Made by a program: the position numbers and the translations under genes
Notes under the pieces: model-generated
Seen by the model: only the letters and a program-made list of their open reading frames with translations
The model's database searches: none
Told to the model about the DNA's origin: nothing
NCBI GenBank assembly: GCA_023398615.1
Contig: JAEWSD010000284.1
Location: 1 to 9,608 of the forward strand
Length of the DNA: 9,608 nt
From: Bacillota bacterium
GTDB taxonomy: Bacteria; Bacillota; Clostridia; Lachnospirales; Lachnospiraceae
Direction: 5' to 3'
Shown: positions 1 to 6,481 of the stretch, one piece after another
Layout: every line of letters starts with the position of its first letter
Position numbering within the stretch: position 1 is the first letter of the stretch

Positions 1-163
1 TAGTGCTCTGTAACTCCTTAATCTTTGCTTTGTACGATAGGATGATTGTTCCAATGCAAGGCGGAGGAATGAGCTGTAGCGGTGGCTACAGCGATTGACG
101 ACAACACAGCAGTTGGACAATCAGACCAGTACAAAGTAAAGTTTTAAGGGTTAAAGAGTACTA
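1..163. repeat. Long imperfect inverted-repeat element, possibly a MITE
   Basis: The outer 35 bases (1-35) pair with the last 35 (129-163): aligning the left arm with the reverse complement of the right arm gives 28 identities and no gaps. Pairing continues inward, where TGATTGT and CCAA near 48-57 match their complements around 111-123. The centre carries a perfect 8-bp hairpin, GCTGTAGC at 73-80 and GCTACAGC at 85-92, with a GGTG loop. Both outer ends read TA (TAGTGCTCT at the left, AGAGTACTA at the right), so a TA target duplication of the IS630/mariner type is possible. The window begins exactly at the left end, so the flank cannot be checked. No convincing coding frame lies inside. Alternatives are a structured RNA or an intergenic repeat of unknown mobility. 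Confidence 0.6.
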
Positions 164-228
164 GCAACAATTCCGTAAATGCAGCGTATATTGATTCCGT
201 TAAGAAAATAAAATCTTTAAAATAATTG

Positions 229-257
229 TTGCTTTTAAAAGAAAGCGGATTTATAAT
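229..257 (+). promoter_or_regulatory. Candidate sigma-A promoter of the antiporter gene
   Basis: A perfect -10 hexamer TATAAT lies at 252-257. A weak -35 TTGCTT at 229-234 precedes it with a 17-bp spacer. Transcription would start near 264, giving a leader of about 65 nt before the ATG at 330. The -35 matches the consensus at only three positions. The region is AT-rich, so the call rests mainly on the -10 and the spacing. Confidence 0.45.
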
Positions 258-329
258 GTCGATGTTGTTTGGTTGTTTTAATTTTAACAATCATCTATCA
301 CTACTAATCTTATTACATGGAGATGTCAT

Positions 330-1376
330 ATGAAATACTTAAAAATTTTACTAATTTGTTTACCTGTTTCTTTCGTTGGTTACTTTCTGAAATGGAATGC
401 TACCGTTATGTTCTTTTTATCCTGTGCATCCATTATACCCTTAGCAGGATATCTGGGAGCGGCTACGGAAGAGATAGCGGCCTATACAGGCCCGAAGTTC
501 GGCGGATTTTTAAATGCAACCTTTGGCAATGCAACAGAGCTGATAATAAGCTTCTTTGCCATTAAAGCCGGATTGTTCGATGTTGTAAAAGCATCCCTTG
601 CAGGCTCGGTACTCGGCAATATCTTATTAGTCTTAGGCTGCAGCATTTTTGTAGGCGGCTTAAAGCATAAGGAATTAAAGTATGATTCCCAGCTTGGAAC
701 ATTTACCGCAACGATGCTGCTGTTTGCGGTAATCGGATTATCGCTTCCCGCCGTATTCACATGGAACACACCTGAGAATCTTATCACTTCAAGGTATGAG
801 AACCTGAGTTCCATAACCAGCATAATAATGCTGCTGATTTATGTCATAGGTATGATCTATTCGTTCCGTACCCAAAAGGATCTATACGGCGTAGAACATG
901 CCGAAGATATCGATTCCAAATGGAGTCTTCCCTTTAGTATCTTTGTTCTGGCAATTGCCACGGTATTCATTGCCGTTGAATCCGAGCTGCTGGTTGACAG
1001 TATAGAACCCATGACAAAATTGGCAGGCATCTCACAAATGTTTGTCGGCATCATATTAATTCCAATCGTAGGCAATGCTGCCGAACATACGACCGCTATA
1101 ATAATGGCATTAAAAAATAAAATGGATATATCCATAGAAATAGCGGTAGGTTCAAGTTTACAGATTGCACTTTTTGTCATTCCCGTATCCGTATTAGTAA
1201 GCCTTCTCTTTTCGCCTATGAGTATTATATTTAAACCGGTTGAGTTATTTTTATTTGGTTCGAGTGTTCTAATTGCCAACCAGGTCGTCAAGTCCGGAAA
1301 GACCAACTGGATGGAAGGGTTAAAGCTAATGTCAATCTACATGATTGCAGCAATCGGCTTCTTTATCGTCGGATAA
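330..1376 (+). CDS. cax: Calcium/proton exchanger (CAX-type cation antiporter)
   Basis: This is an integral membrane antiporter of the CaCA superfamily that would export Ca2+ from the cytoplasm in exchange for protons. The 348-residue protein is about the usual CAX length and is almost wholly hydrophobic, with roughly eleven potential membrane segments. Both signature alpha-repeats are present: the first at about 43-80, with GAATEEIA and GNATELI (residues 66-72), and the second at about 247-290, with GNAAEH at 248-253. The acidic residues of GNATE and GNAAEH are the expected cation ligands. The two halves are joined by an acidic linker around 184-196 (DLYGVEHAEDIDS), as in CAX proteins. The ATG at 330 has GGAG at 319-322, seven bases upstream. 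An ATG at 317 opens another frame and is not used. The metal specificity is known for the family, not shown here. Confidence 0.93.
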   Translation: MKYLKILLICLPVSFVGYFLKWNATVMFFLSCASIIPLAGYLGAATEEIAAYTGPKFGGFLNATFGNATELIISFFAIKAGLFDVVKASLAGSVLGNILLVLGCSIFVGGLKHKELKYDSQLGTFTATMLLFAVIGLSLPAVFTWNTPENLITSRYENLSSITSIIMLLIYVIGMIYSFRTQKDLYGVEHAEDIDSKWSLPFSIFVLAIATVFIAVESELLVDSIEPMTKLAGISQMFVGIILIPIVGNAAEHTTAIIMALKNKMDISIEIAVGSSLQIALFVIPVSVLVSLLFSPMSIIFKPVELFLFGSSVLIANQVVKSGKTNWMEGLKLMSIYMIAAIGFFIVG

Positions 1377-1402
1377 ACATTTTTATATGCACAATGAAGT
1401 GA

Positions 1403-1450
1403 TAAACCCAATATACCTGGCAATGATGCAGGGATGTCGGGTTTAATATT
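1403..1450 (+). terminator. Candidate terminator after the antiporter gene
   Basis: TAAACCC at 1403-1409 pairs perfectly with GGGTTTA at 1439-1445, and CCTG at 1416-1419 pairs with CAGG at 1429-1432. A 6 by 6 internal loop separates the two stems. The tail after the stem, ATATTTTG, is only partly T-rich. Termination would be partial, so some read-through into the LysM gene is possible. Confidence 0.4.
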
Positions 1451-1460
1451 TTGCCCAAAT

Positions 1461-1492
1461 GAATATCAAACAAACGCTTACCGGCATAAGAT
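1461..1492 (+). promoter_or_regulatory. Weak sporulation-type promoter candidate (sigma-E-like)
   Basis: GAATATC at 1461-1467 and CATAAGAT at 1485-1492 partly resemble the sigma-E elements KMATATT and CATACANT. The 17-bp spacing is longer than the usual 13-15. I looked here because LysM/GH18 spore-cortex proteins such as YaaH are made in the mother cell. No good sigma-A promoter is visible in the 159-bp gap. This is a suggestion only. Confidence 0.2.
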
Positions 1493-1521
1493 AGAATAAA
1501 TATTTGTACGTTGCGGTACGC

Positions 1522-1528
1522 AGAGGAG
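1522..1528 (+). promoter_or_regulatory. Ribosome binding site deciding a TTG start
   Basis: AGAGGAG lies seven bases before the TTG at 1536. The first LysM domain begins at the second or third residue after that TTG, and no ATG or GTG in this frame would keep the domain whole. Site and domain boundary together fix the non-ATG start. Confidence 0.8.
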
Positions 1529-1535
1529 CAAGTAA

Positions 1536-2816
1536 TTGATTATTCATGTAGTCCAGCCAGGAGAAACCATTAACGCCATTGCCGAGCAATATGATATCAC
1601 ACCGGAAAGGCTCATATCGGATAACGATATCCAAAGTCCGAATAATCTGGTAGTAGGGGAAACCCTGGTTATCGTTTATCCGGAGCAGGTTTATGCAGTA
1701 AGGGAAGGTGATACCTTATCCGGTATTGCGGAAGCTCACGGTGTCAGCGTGATGCAGCTGTTGAGAAATAATCCAAGACTATCCGATCAAAGATACATAT
1801 ACCCCGGAGAGGAAATTATTATCAGTTACACGGACGATAAAATCATGGCAATTTCAACAAACGGTTATGCATACCCGTTCATCGACAGACAGCTTCTCAG
1901 AAAAACCTTGCCGTTTCTTACTTATTTGACTATCTACAGTTATTCGTTTACAGCCGATGCGGAGATTGTAGACATTAACGATATGGATATTATTGCGCTG
2001 TCCAAGCAATATGGAGTAGCACCTGTCATGATGCTGACAGCCTTAAGCGTGAATCAGACGGAAGAAATCAACATCATACATTCAATTCTTATAAGTGAGG
2101 AAAAACAGGAACTGTTTATAGAAAATGTGATTGCTATACTAAGAAGAAAAGGGTTTTACGGTGTTAATATCAATACTCCGTATCTGTACCCGCAGGACAG
2201 GGATTCCTATCTGGCCTTTATTACCAGATTCACGGACCGTGTCACGAAGGAAGGCTATCAGATATTCATAACATTAAGCTTAAGTCCTTTTGAAATAATG
2301 ACAGATACCATATATAGCAGGCTGGAATATGCCAGGCTGGCGCAGCTGGTTGCCGGTACGGTTTTCATATCCTATGATTGGGGATATTCCATCGGCATGC
2401 CTTCCGGTTCGATAGCGTTCAGCTCTATCAGGAACCTGTTGGAATATATGGCATCACAAATATCACCCGAATTAATCACTTTTGGTATTCCAAGTATCGG
2501 ATATGTCTGGACACTGCCTTATGAACCCGGTTTCTCAAGAGGTCAGGCCATCAGCTACAATTCCGTTCTGGAACTGGCCAGAGATCTGGGCGTAGCCATT
2601 CAGTACGACGATATTACCAAATCCAGCTACTTCCAATACACACTTGGAGATGAATATTTCGTGCAGTTCAAGGATGCCAGGAGTATTGAAGCCTACACCG
2701 GTTTAGTTCCTGAGCTTGGCTTAAACGGTATCGGAATCTGGAATATTATGTACTTCTTTGCCCAGATGTGGCTGGTTATCAACTCACAATATGATATTGA
2801 GAAACTTCCGTTATAG
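1536..2816 (+). CDS. Two LysM domains fused to a GH18-like domain lacking the catalytic motif
   Basis: The 426-residue protein resembles the spore cortex-lytic proteins SleL/YaaH: two N-terminal LysM modules (about 2-48 and 51-97) that bind peptidoglycan, then a GH18 TIM-barrel (about 105-420). There is no signal peptide, as is usual for coat proteins of this group. Family marks are clear: FGIPSIGYVWTLPYEPG (316-332, compare YGYDWTLP), the FKDARSIEAY stretch near 378-387 and GLNGIGIWNI (395-404). The catalytic motif, usually DGVNIDFE, reads YGVNINTP at 208-215. The acid/base Glu is therefore Pro215, the preceding Asp is Asn213 and the first Asp is Tyr208. Hydrolase activity is unlikely; a binding or structural role in the spore or wall is the better inference. 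Translation starts at TTG 1536. The gene follows the antiporter gene by 159 bp on the same strand. Confidence 0.88.
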   Translation: MIIHVVQPGETINAIAEQYDITPERLISDNDIQSPNNLVVGETLVIVYPEQVYAVREGDTLSGIAEAHGVSVMQLLRNNPRLSDQRYIYPGEEIIISYTDDKIMAISTNGYAYPFIDRQLLRKTLPFLTYLTIYSYSFTADAEIVDINDMDIIALSKQYGVAPVMMLTALSVNQTEEINIIHSILISEEKQELFIENVIAILRRKGFYGVNINTPYLYPQDRDSYLAFITRFTDRVTKEGYQIFITLSLSPFEIMTDTIYSRLEYARLAQLVAGTVFISYDWGYSIGMPSGSIAFSSIRNLLEYMASQISPELITFGIPSIGYVWTLPYEPGFSRGQAISYNSVLELARDLGVAIQYDDITKSSYFQYTLGDEYFVQFKDARSIEAYTGLVPELGLNGIGIWNIMYFFAQMWLVINSQYDIEKLPL

Positions 2817-2846
2817 AGATCGACGGTGCTTCACACTTCCAAACAT

Positions 2847-2865
2847 GATGCCGCTTTGCGGCATC
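2847..2865. terminator. Perfect hairpin between convergent genes
   Basis: GATGCCGC and GCGGCATC form a perfect 8-bp GC-rich stem with a TTT loop. It lies 30 bp after the LysM gene and about 35 bp past the end of the convergent c-di-GMP enzyme gene. The symmetric position suggests a bidirectional terminator. Neither flank has a real T tract, so strength is uncertain. Confidence 0.5.
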
Positions 2866-2876
2866 TCAAATAATAG

Positions 2877-2897
2877 GTGAAGATGTTTTTTCTTCAC
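2877..2897 (-). terminator. Second hairpin just past the c-di-GMP enzyme stop codon
   Basis: On the minus strand GTGAAGA and TCTTCAC form a 7-bp stem around a loop with an A-run, ending two bases from the TAA at 2900-2902. The T-run sits in the loop on the plus strand, not after the stem, so it is not a textbook terminator. It may act together with the GC-rich hairpin at 2847-2865. Confidence 0.3.
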
Positions 2898-2899
2898 AC

Positions 2900-5830
2900 T
2901 TAAGCATTGCTGTAGAGTTTCCTCACCAGGTCCTCTTCCGGTAAAGGCTTGCTGAAATAATAGCCCTGGATATAGTCACAGCCGTGCTCCGTAAGGAATA
3001 CCATCTGATCCTTGCTTTCCACTCCTTCCGCCACTACCTTAAGCCCTAAATTATGAGCGATTTCAATAATGGAGATAATCAGGGAACGGCTGATACTGTT
3101 CGATATCACTCCGTCTATAAAGCTTTTATCGATCTTTAGCGTCTGGATAGGCAGGCGCATCAGGTAGCTTAAGGAGGAATAGCCGGTTCCGAAATCATCC
3201 AGCGCAATATGAAAGCCTCTCTCCCTTAACAGGTTAAGTTTTTCATTGATATCCTCAAAGGATTCCACAAATATGGATTCCGTTATCTCAATAATAATCT
3301 GGGAAGGTTCGATCCCTGCACTTCCGACCAGCATGGAAAACTGCTCTATGAAATCCTTCTCAATAATCTGCTTCACAGATACGTTTATGGAGATAGGCAG
3401 CTTTTCATACCCCATCGTTTTCAGGCGGTTTTTAAAATCAAGCACCTCCTGAAGAACGTAGAAACCTATCAAAGGAATCTTACCCGTTTCCTCCGCCAGA
3501 GGTATGAAATCCATCGGACTGATCATGCCTTTATCCGGATGCTTCCACCGGATCAGTGCTTCCACATATTTTATCTCACCGGTTACCGCATCAATCTCCG
3601 GCTGGTAATATACGATAAACTGCTTTTTCTCAAGGGCGATCCGGATGTCCTCCGACAACTTCACCTTATCCTTAAGCAGATGGAACCATGAACTGTCGAA
3701 TAGCTTATAGCGCATCTTTCCTTCCTTTTTTGCCGTATACATCGCAATATCCGCAAAGCGGATCAGTGCCTCATAATCGTCGGCATGGTCGGGATATACC
3801 GCAACCCCGACACTTGCGGACAGATAGATATCCTTCTCTTGAATGAAGAGCTTATCGTTATTCAGATTCAGTATCCTGTCCACCGTCTCATAGATCGTAT
3901 CGTCGGAAGCCGGATATAATATCATAATAAACTCATCCCCGCCCAATCTTGCAATCCGGATATTGCCTCCGCACAGAACTTTATATCTTTTGGCAACCTG
4001 AATTAAGACCTGGTCACCGAACTCATGCCCGAAGGCATCATTTAAATCCTTAAAATTATCCAGGTCTATGAAGAACAAGGCATATCTGCTATTCGATGCC
4101 GCAGCCTCACTTTGAATCTCCCGTACCATCTTGTAAAATCCGGTCCGGTTGCTTAATCCGGTAAGCAAATCGCAGTAAGCCAGATTTTCAATCATCTGAA
4201 GGTTTTCCTTTTTCTCCGTGATGTCCATAAAGCAGCCCGACATGCGTACGGGCTTCCCGTCCTTCCATATTGCTTTTGCATGTATGGAATACCAGAGGAA
4301 CCTTTTCTCATCAACATTGACCAGTATCTCCGCATACAGGATTGGTGACTCACCTTTCAGATACCGGTCCATCAGCTCCTTTAACTTCAAGTCATCCTCC
4401 AGACGGATCCAGGTCCGGAATTCCTCATATTGAACTTTATGCTTGGCATGTCCGTAAATGACAAGTGAACGTTCCGGGAAATAGAAACTGCCCGTATCAA
4501 AGAAATAGTCAAAGATAATGTCACTGGAAGCATCCGTAACCAGCCGGTATCTTTCTTCACTTACCACCAGCTGATTCTTGGTTTCCAGCAATTCATTATA
4601 CTGCATTTGAAGCTTATCCTCCGATCGGCTTACGGTTTCATACAGATGCCGGATCACATCATTTTTCTCTATTAATTTCTGCTCCGCTCTTAACCTCTTA
4701 AATATGTTGTACAGCAGAGCTGTTATGAACAGCACCATAAAGAGGAAGATTCCGACAACAATCATAACACCTGTCTTATACCGTTCAAAAAAGCTGATTT
4801 GCCGGTTTATCACGACACTGTCCCGGGGAAGGTCTCCTAAAGGAATCCCATACTCTAATAATGTATGGTAATCAAACATCGGCTTATAATAATCTCCTGC
4901 ATCCGGTTCCATGCCGGAAATATTTCCGCCGTTGATAATATCCGCCGCAAACTCTCCCGCTTTTCTTCCGTGATCCTCCGCAATCAGCAGGCTCCCTCCT
5001 ATGGCCCCCGTACCGAAGGAATAATCATACAAAACATACAGCGGCACGGTACTGCGGCGGCTGATTATCTCCGCTACGTTCTGCCCGCCGTAATGCTCCT
5101 TTAGCTTATCCTGGGAATATGCCCCCAACATCAGAACACTGTCGGAATTAAGCTTTGATACAAAATCCAGCATATCATTAAAATCCATATTGCTTAAGGA
5201 AATGACTTCCAGCTGCGGGGCCAGGGCTTTTATCGTACTGCTTATCTTATCTTCAGTAATATTGCCCATGTCCGTGGGCTCCGAAATCAGGTAAACTTTT
5301 TTCAGTTTTTTATTCAGCTGCATCGAATATTTTAAGGTATTTTCTATGTCAAGCTTCTCGTAGACCCCGGTAAGGCCTTCATTTGTTTCCATAATACGGT
5401 CCGCGGTATCTTTATATACACCGCTGAATACGATCGGAGCGTTTGAGAATAAATCCGCCCTGTGTTCAAGGGCAAACAGCAGGGCCTGATCATCCGTGGT
5501 AATGATCATATCCATCTTCCGGTTTTTATATTTGTAGGTATACTGTTCCACAAGCAGGTCCTGATACTCTTTCTCAGGAAACCTTTTAAAGTCCAGGCTC
5601 TCCGTATATATTGTATATTCCGCATCCATGCCGTTTAACGCCGACATGATTCCCTTGTCCAGGTTATCCGTCCAAAGAAAATTGCTGTACGAATTCAATA
5701 TAAGAATGTTTAAGTTGCCGCCATCCGCACTGACGGTAATCCCGGTGCCGCCGATCACGGAAAACAGCAATATTGCTCCGGCGATAATAAGGCACAGCTT
5801 ATGTTTTTTATAACGAAGGCCCGTCGTCAT
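2900..5830 (-). CDS. Membrane c-di-GMP enzyme: ABC-type sensor, PAS, GGDEF, EAL
   Basis: This 976-residue membrane protein probably makes and/or degrades cyclic di-GMP in response to an external ligand. An N-terminal hydrophobic segment (12-34) resembles a signal peptide or anchor. It is followed by an ABC substrate-binding-type sensor domain (about 38-325), a membrane helix (about 354-377), a coiled-coil linker (about 380-425), a PAS domain (about 425-545, ending MDITEKKE), GGDEF (about 548-715) and EAL (about 730-972). The cyclase site GGDEF is intact at 630-634 after LARLGG-type context; no RxxD product-inhibition site precedes it. The phosphodiesterase site is also complete: EAL 757-759, SINVS, ITES, DDFGTGYSS from 878, LKIDKSFI, AEGVE and QGYYFSKP. 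ATG 5830 has a G-rich site, AGGGGGA, about six bases upstream. The gene is monocistronic, between convergent and divergent neighbours. Ligand and net direction of activity are unknown. Confidence 0.93.
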   Translation of the reverse strand: MTTGLRYKKHKLCLIIAGAILLFSVIGGTGITVSADGGNLNILILNSYSNFLWTDNLDKGIMSALNGMDAEYTIYTESLDFKRFPEKEYQDLLVEQYTYKYKNRKMDMIITTDDQALLFALEHRADLFSNAPIVFSGVYKDTADRIMETNEGLTGVYEKLDIENTLKYSMQLNKKLKKVYLISEPTDMGNITEDKISSTIKALAPQLEVISLSNMDFNDMLDFVSKLNSDSVLMLGAYSQDKLKEHYGGQNVAEIISRRSTVPLYVLYDYSFGTGAIGGSLLIAEDHGRKAGEFAADIINGGNISGMEPDAGDYYKPMFDYHTLLEYGIPLGDLPRDSVVINRQISFFERYKTGVMIVVGIFLFMVLFITALLYNIFKRLRAEQKLIEKNDVIRHLYETVSRSEDKLQMQYNELLETKNQLVVSEERYRLVTDASSDIIFDYFFDTGSFYFPERSLVIYGHAKHKVQYEEFRTWIRLEDDLKLKELMDRYLKGESPILYAEILVNVDEKRFLWYSIHAKAIWKDGKPVRMSGCFMDITEKKENLQMIENLAYCDLLTGLSNRTGFYKMVREIQSEAAASNSRYALFFIDLDNFKDLNDAFGHEFGDQVLIQVAKRYKVLCGGNIRIARLGGDEFIMILYPASDDTIYETVDRILNLNNDKLFIQEKDIYLSASVGVAVYPDHADDYEALIRFADIAMYTAKKEGKMRYKLFDSSWFHLLKDKVKLSEDIRIALEKKQFIVYYQPEIDAVTGEIKYVEALIRWKHPDKGMISPMDFIPLAEETGKIPLIGFYVLQEVLDFKNRLKTMGYEKLPISINVSVKQIIEKDFIEQFSMLVGSAGIEPSQIIIEITESIFVESFEDINEKLNLLRERGFHIALDDFGTGYSSLSYLMRLPIQTLKIDKSFIDGVISNSISRSLIISIIEIAHNLGLKVVAEGVESKDQMVFLTEHGCDYIQGYYFSKPLPEEDLVRKLYSNA

Positions 5831-5892
5831 GTAGTATCCCCCTGTATAATCTACGTTAAATCACGTATTATTTTCTCTTAATCTCAATCTCA

Positions 5893-5926
5893 TCAGACAG
5901 AAGCCAATCCGCCATAACTTCTCTGA
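5893..5926 (-). promoter_or_regulatory. Leader hairpin in the c-di-GMP enzyme mRNA
   Basis: Within the predicted leader of about 130 nt, TCAGA-GAAG pairs with CTTC-TCTGA, interrupted by a 2-nt bulge and closing a 14-nt loop. This gives nine base pairs about 60 nt upstream of the start codon. It does not overlap the ribosome binding site. I cannot assign it to a known riboswitch class. Confidence 0.35.
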
Positions 5927-5965
5927 AATTTTTATTTCTGACAAATTTTTCAACCTGTCATATAC

Positions 5966-5994
5966 ATTATATTCTAAAATCCGCCTTTAGTAAA
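5966..5994 (-). promoter_or_regulatory. Sigma-A promoter of the c-di-GMP enzyme gene
   Basis: Read on the minus strand, TTTACT (5989-5994) is a -35 with four consensus matches and TATAAT (5966-5971) is a perfect -10, with an exact 17-bp spacer. Transcription would begin near 5959, giving a leader of about 130 nt before the ATG at 5830. Confidence 0.6.
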
Positions 5995-6189
5995 TCCAAA
6001 TTTTATCAGTAATAATTTTCCGACCCATTACTTTGAAATTCTTCAATTTCTTTCATTTCATAAAACAACTTTTATAAGGAATACTAAATTCGTGAAGTAA
6101 TTGTGTAATTTTTTATTTCATAAATCTTTTTATTCCATGCAGCTTATTCAATTTGTATAAACCAGTTAAGGGAAAGGCGGGAATTTTCT

Positions 6190-6396
6190 ATGGATGATAA
6201 GAATTTGGTAGACGGGAAAGGGATTCCGATGGGATTAGGTATGGCACTTGCACAAGATCTGGATGCCATGAACTATTTTTCGTCCCTGGATGATACGAAA
6301 AAGAAGGAAATTATTGATCACACACATCAGATCCGTTCCAAGAACGAGATGCAGGAATATGTATCTCATATCTCAGACGGAAACAGTTTCCGGTAA
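6190..6396 (+). CDS. Small conserved hypothetical protein, 68 residues
   Basis: I do not know the function. The protein begins with a short polar stretch, then GIPMGLGMALAQDLDAM (11-27), a helical segment with FSSLDDTKKKEIIDHTHQI and a C-terminal SKNEMQEYV. From memory, short proteins with an IPMGLGMALA motif followed by a helix and an S-K-x-EM motif recur in Clostridia, but no role is established that I can name. It has no signal peptide, membrane helix or cysteines, so it is probably a soluble, mostly helical cytoplasmic protein. The coding call rests on an excellent AAGGCGGG site at 6174-6181, eight bases before the ATG, and on the compact, plausible composition. It stands alone, divergent from the c-di-GMP enzyme gene and convergent with the beta-helix gene. 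Confidence 0.8.
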   Translation: MDDKNLVDGKGIPMGLGMALAQDLDAMNYFSSLDDTKKKEIIDHTHQIRSKNEMQEYVSHISDGNSFR

Positions 6397-6405
6397 CACA
6401 TCCTG

Positions 6406-6471
6406 TTGTGCAAAGTATGCGCGGGAAACGGTAAAGCAAAAACAACACCGCTCCCGCGTATCTGGGCACAA
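6406..6471. terminator. Long stem-loop between convergent genes
   Basis: Three nested helices stack into one arm: TTGTGC/GCACAA (6406-6411 with 6466-6471), a ten-pair helix centred on CGCGGGA/TCCCGCG (6417-6426 with 6452-6461, with one G-T wobble) and CGGT/ACCG (6429-6432 with 6446-6449), closing an A-rich loop. It fills nearly all of the gap between the stops of the small gene and the beta-helix gene. A shared terminator is likely, although neither strand has a T tract after the stem. Confidence 0.5.
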
Positions 6472-6481
6472 ATTAGTTCGG

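Larger units (their letters stand above)
5831..6189. other. Divergent 359-bp intergenic region
   Basis: This AT-rich stretch separates the divergently transcribed c-di-GMP enzyme gene and the small-protein gene. The minus-strand promoter and a leader hairpin lie in its left part and have their own entries. A short inverted repeat, TGACA at 5939-5943 and TGTCA at 5956-5960, overlaps the predicted minus-strand start and might be an operator, but five-base arms are weak. For the plus-strand small gene I find no convincing promoter. No gene or RNA family is recognised, and there is no c-di-GMP riboswitch signature. Confidence 0.5.

Noticed and set aside
70..99. Micro-ORF of nine codons (MSCSGGYSD) after GGAGG inside the left-edge element
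   Set aside because: The GGAGG is only about one base from the ATG, too close to act, and the codons coincide with the central hairpin arms.
482..1306. Two long minus-strand frames antisense to the antiporter gene
   Set aside because: They are mirror frames of a strongly conserved membrane protein gene and show no domain or ribosome binding site.
1505..1521. GTACG repeated around TTGCG just before the LysM gene
   Set aside because: Only a four-pair stem can form, which is within chance expectation.
5831..5960. Possible c-di-GMP riboswitch before the GGDEF-EAL gene
   Set aside because: The conserved GEMM-type elements are not present; only a simple bulged hairpin is visible.
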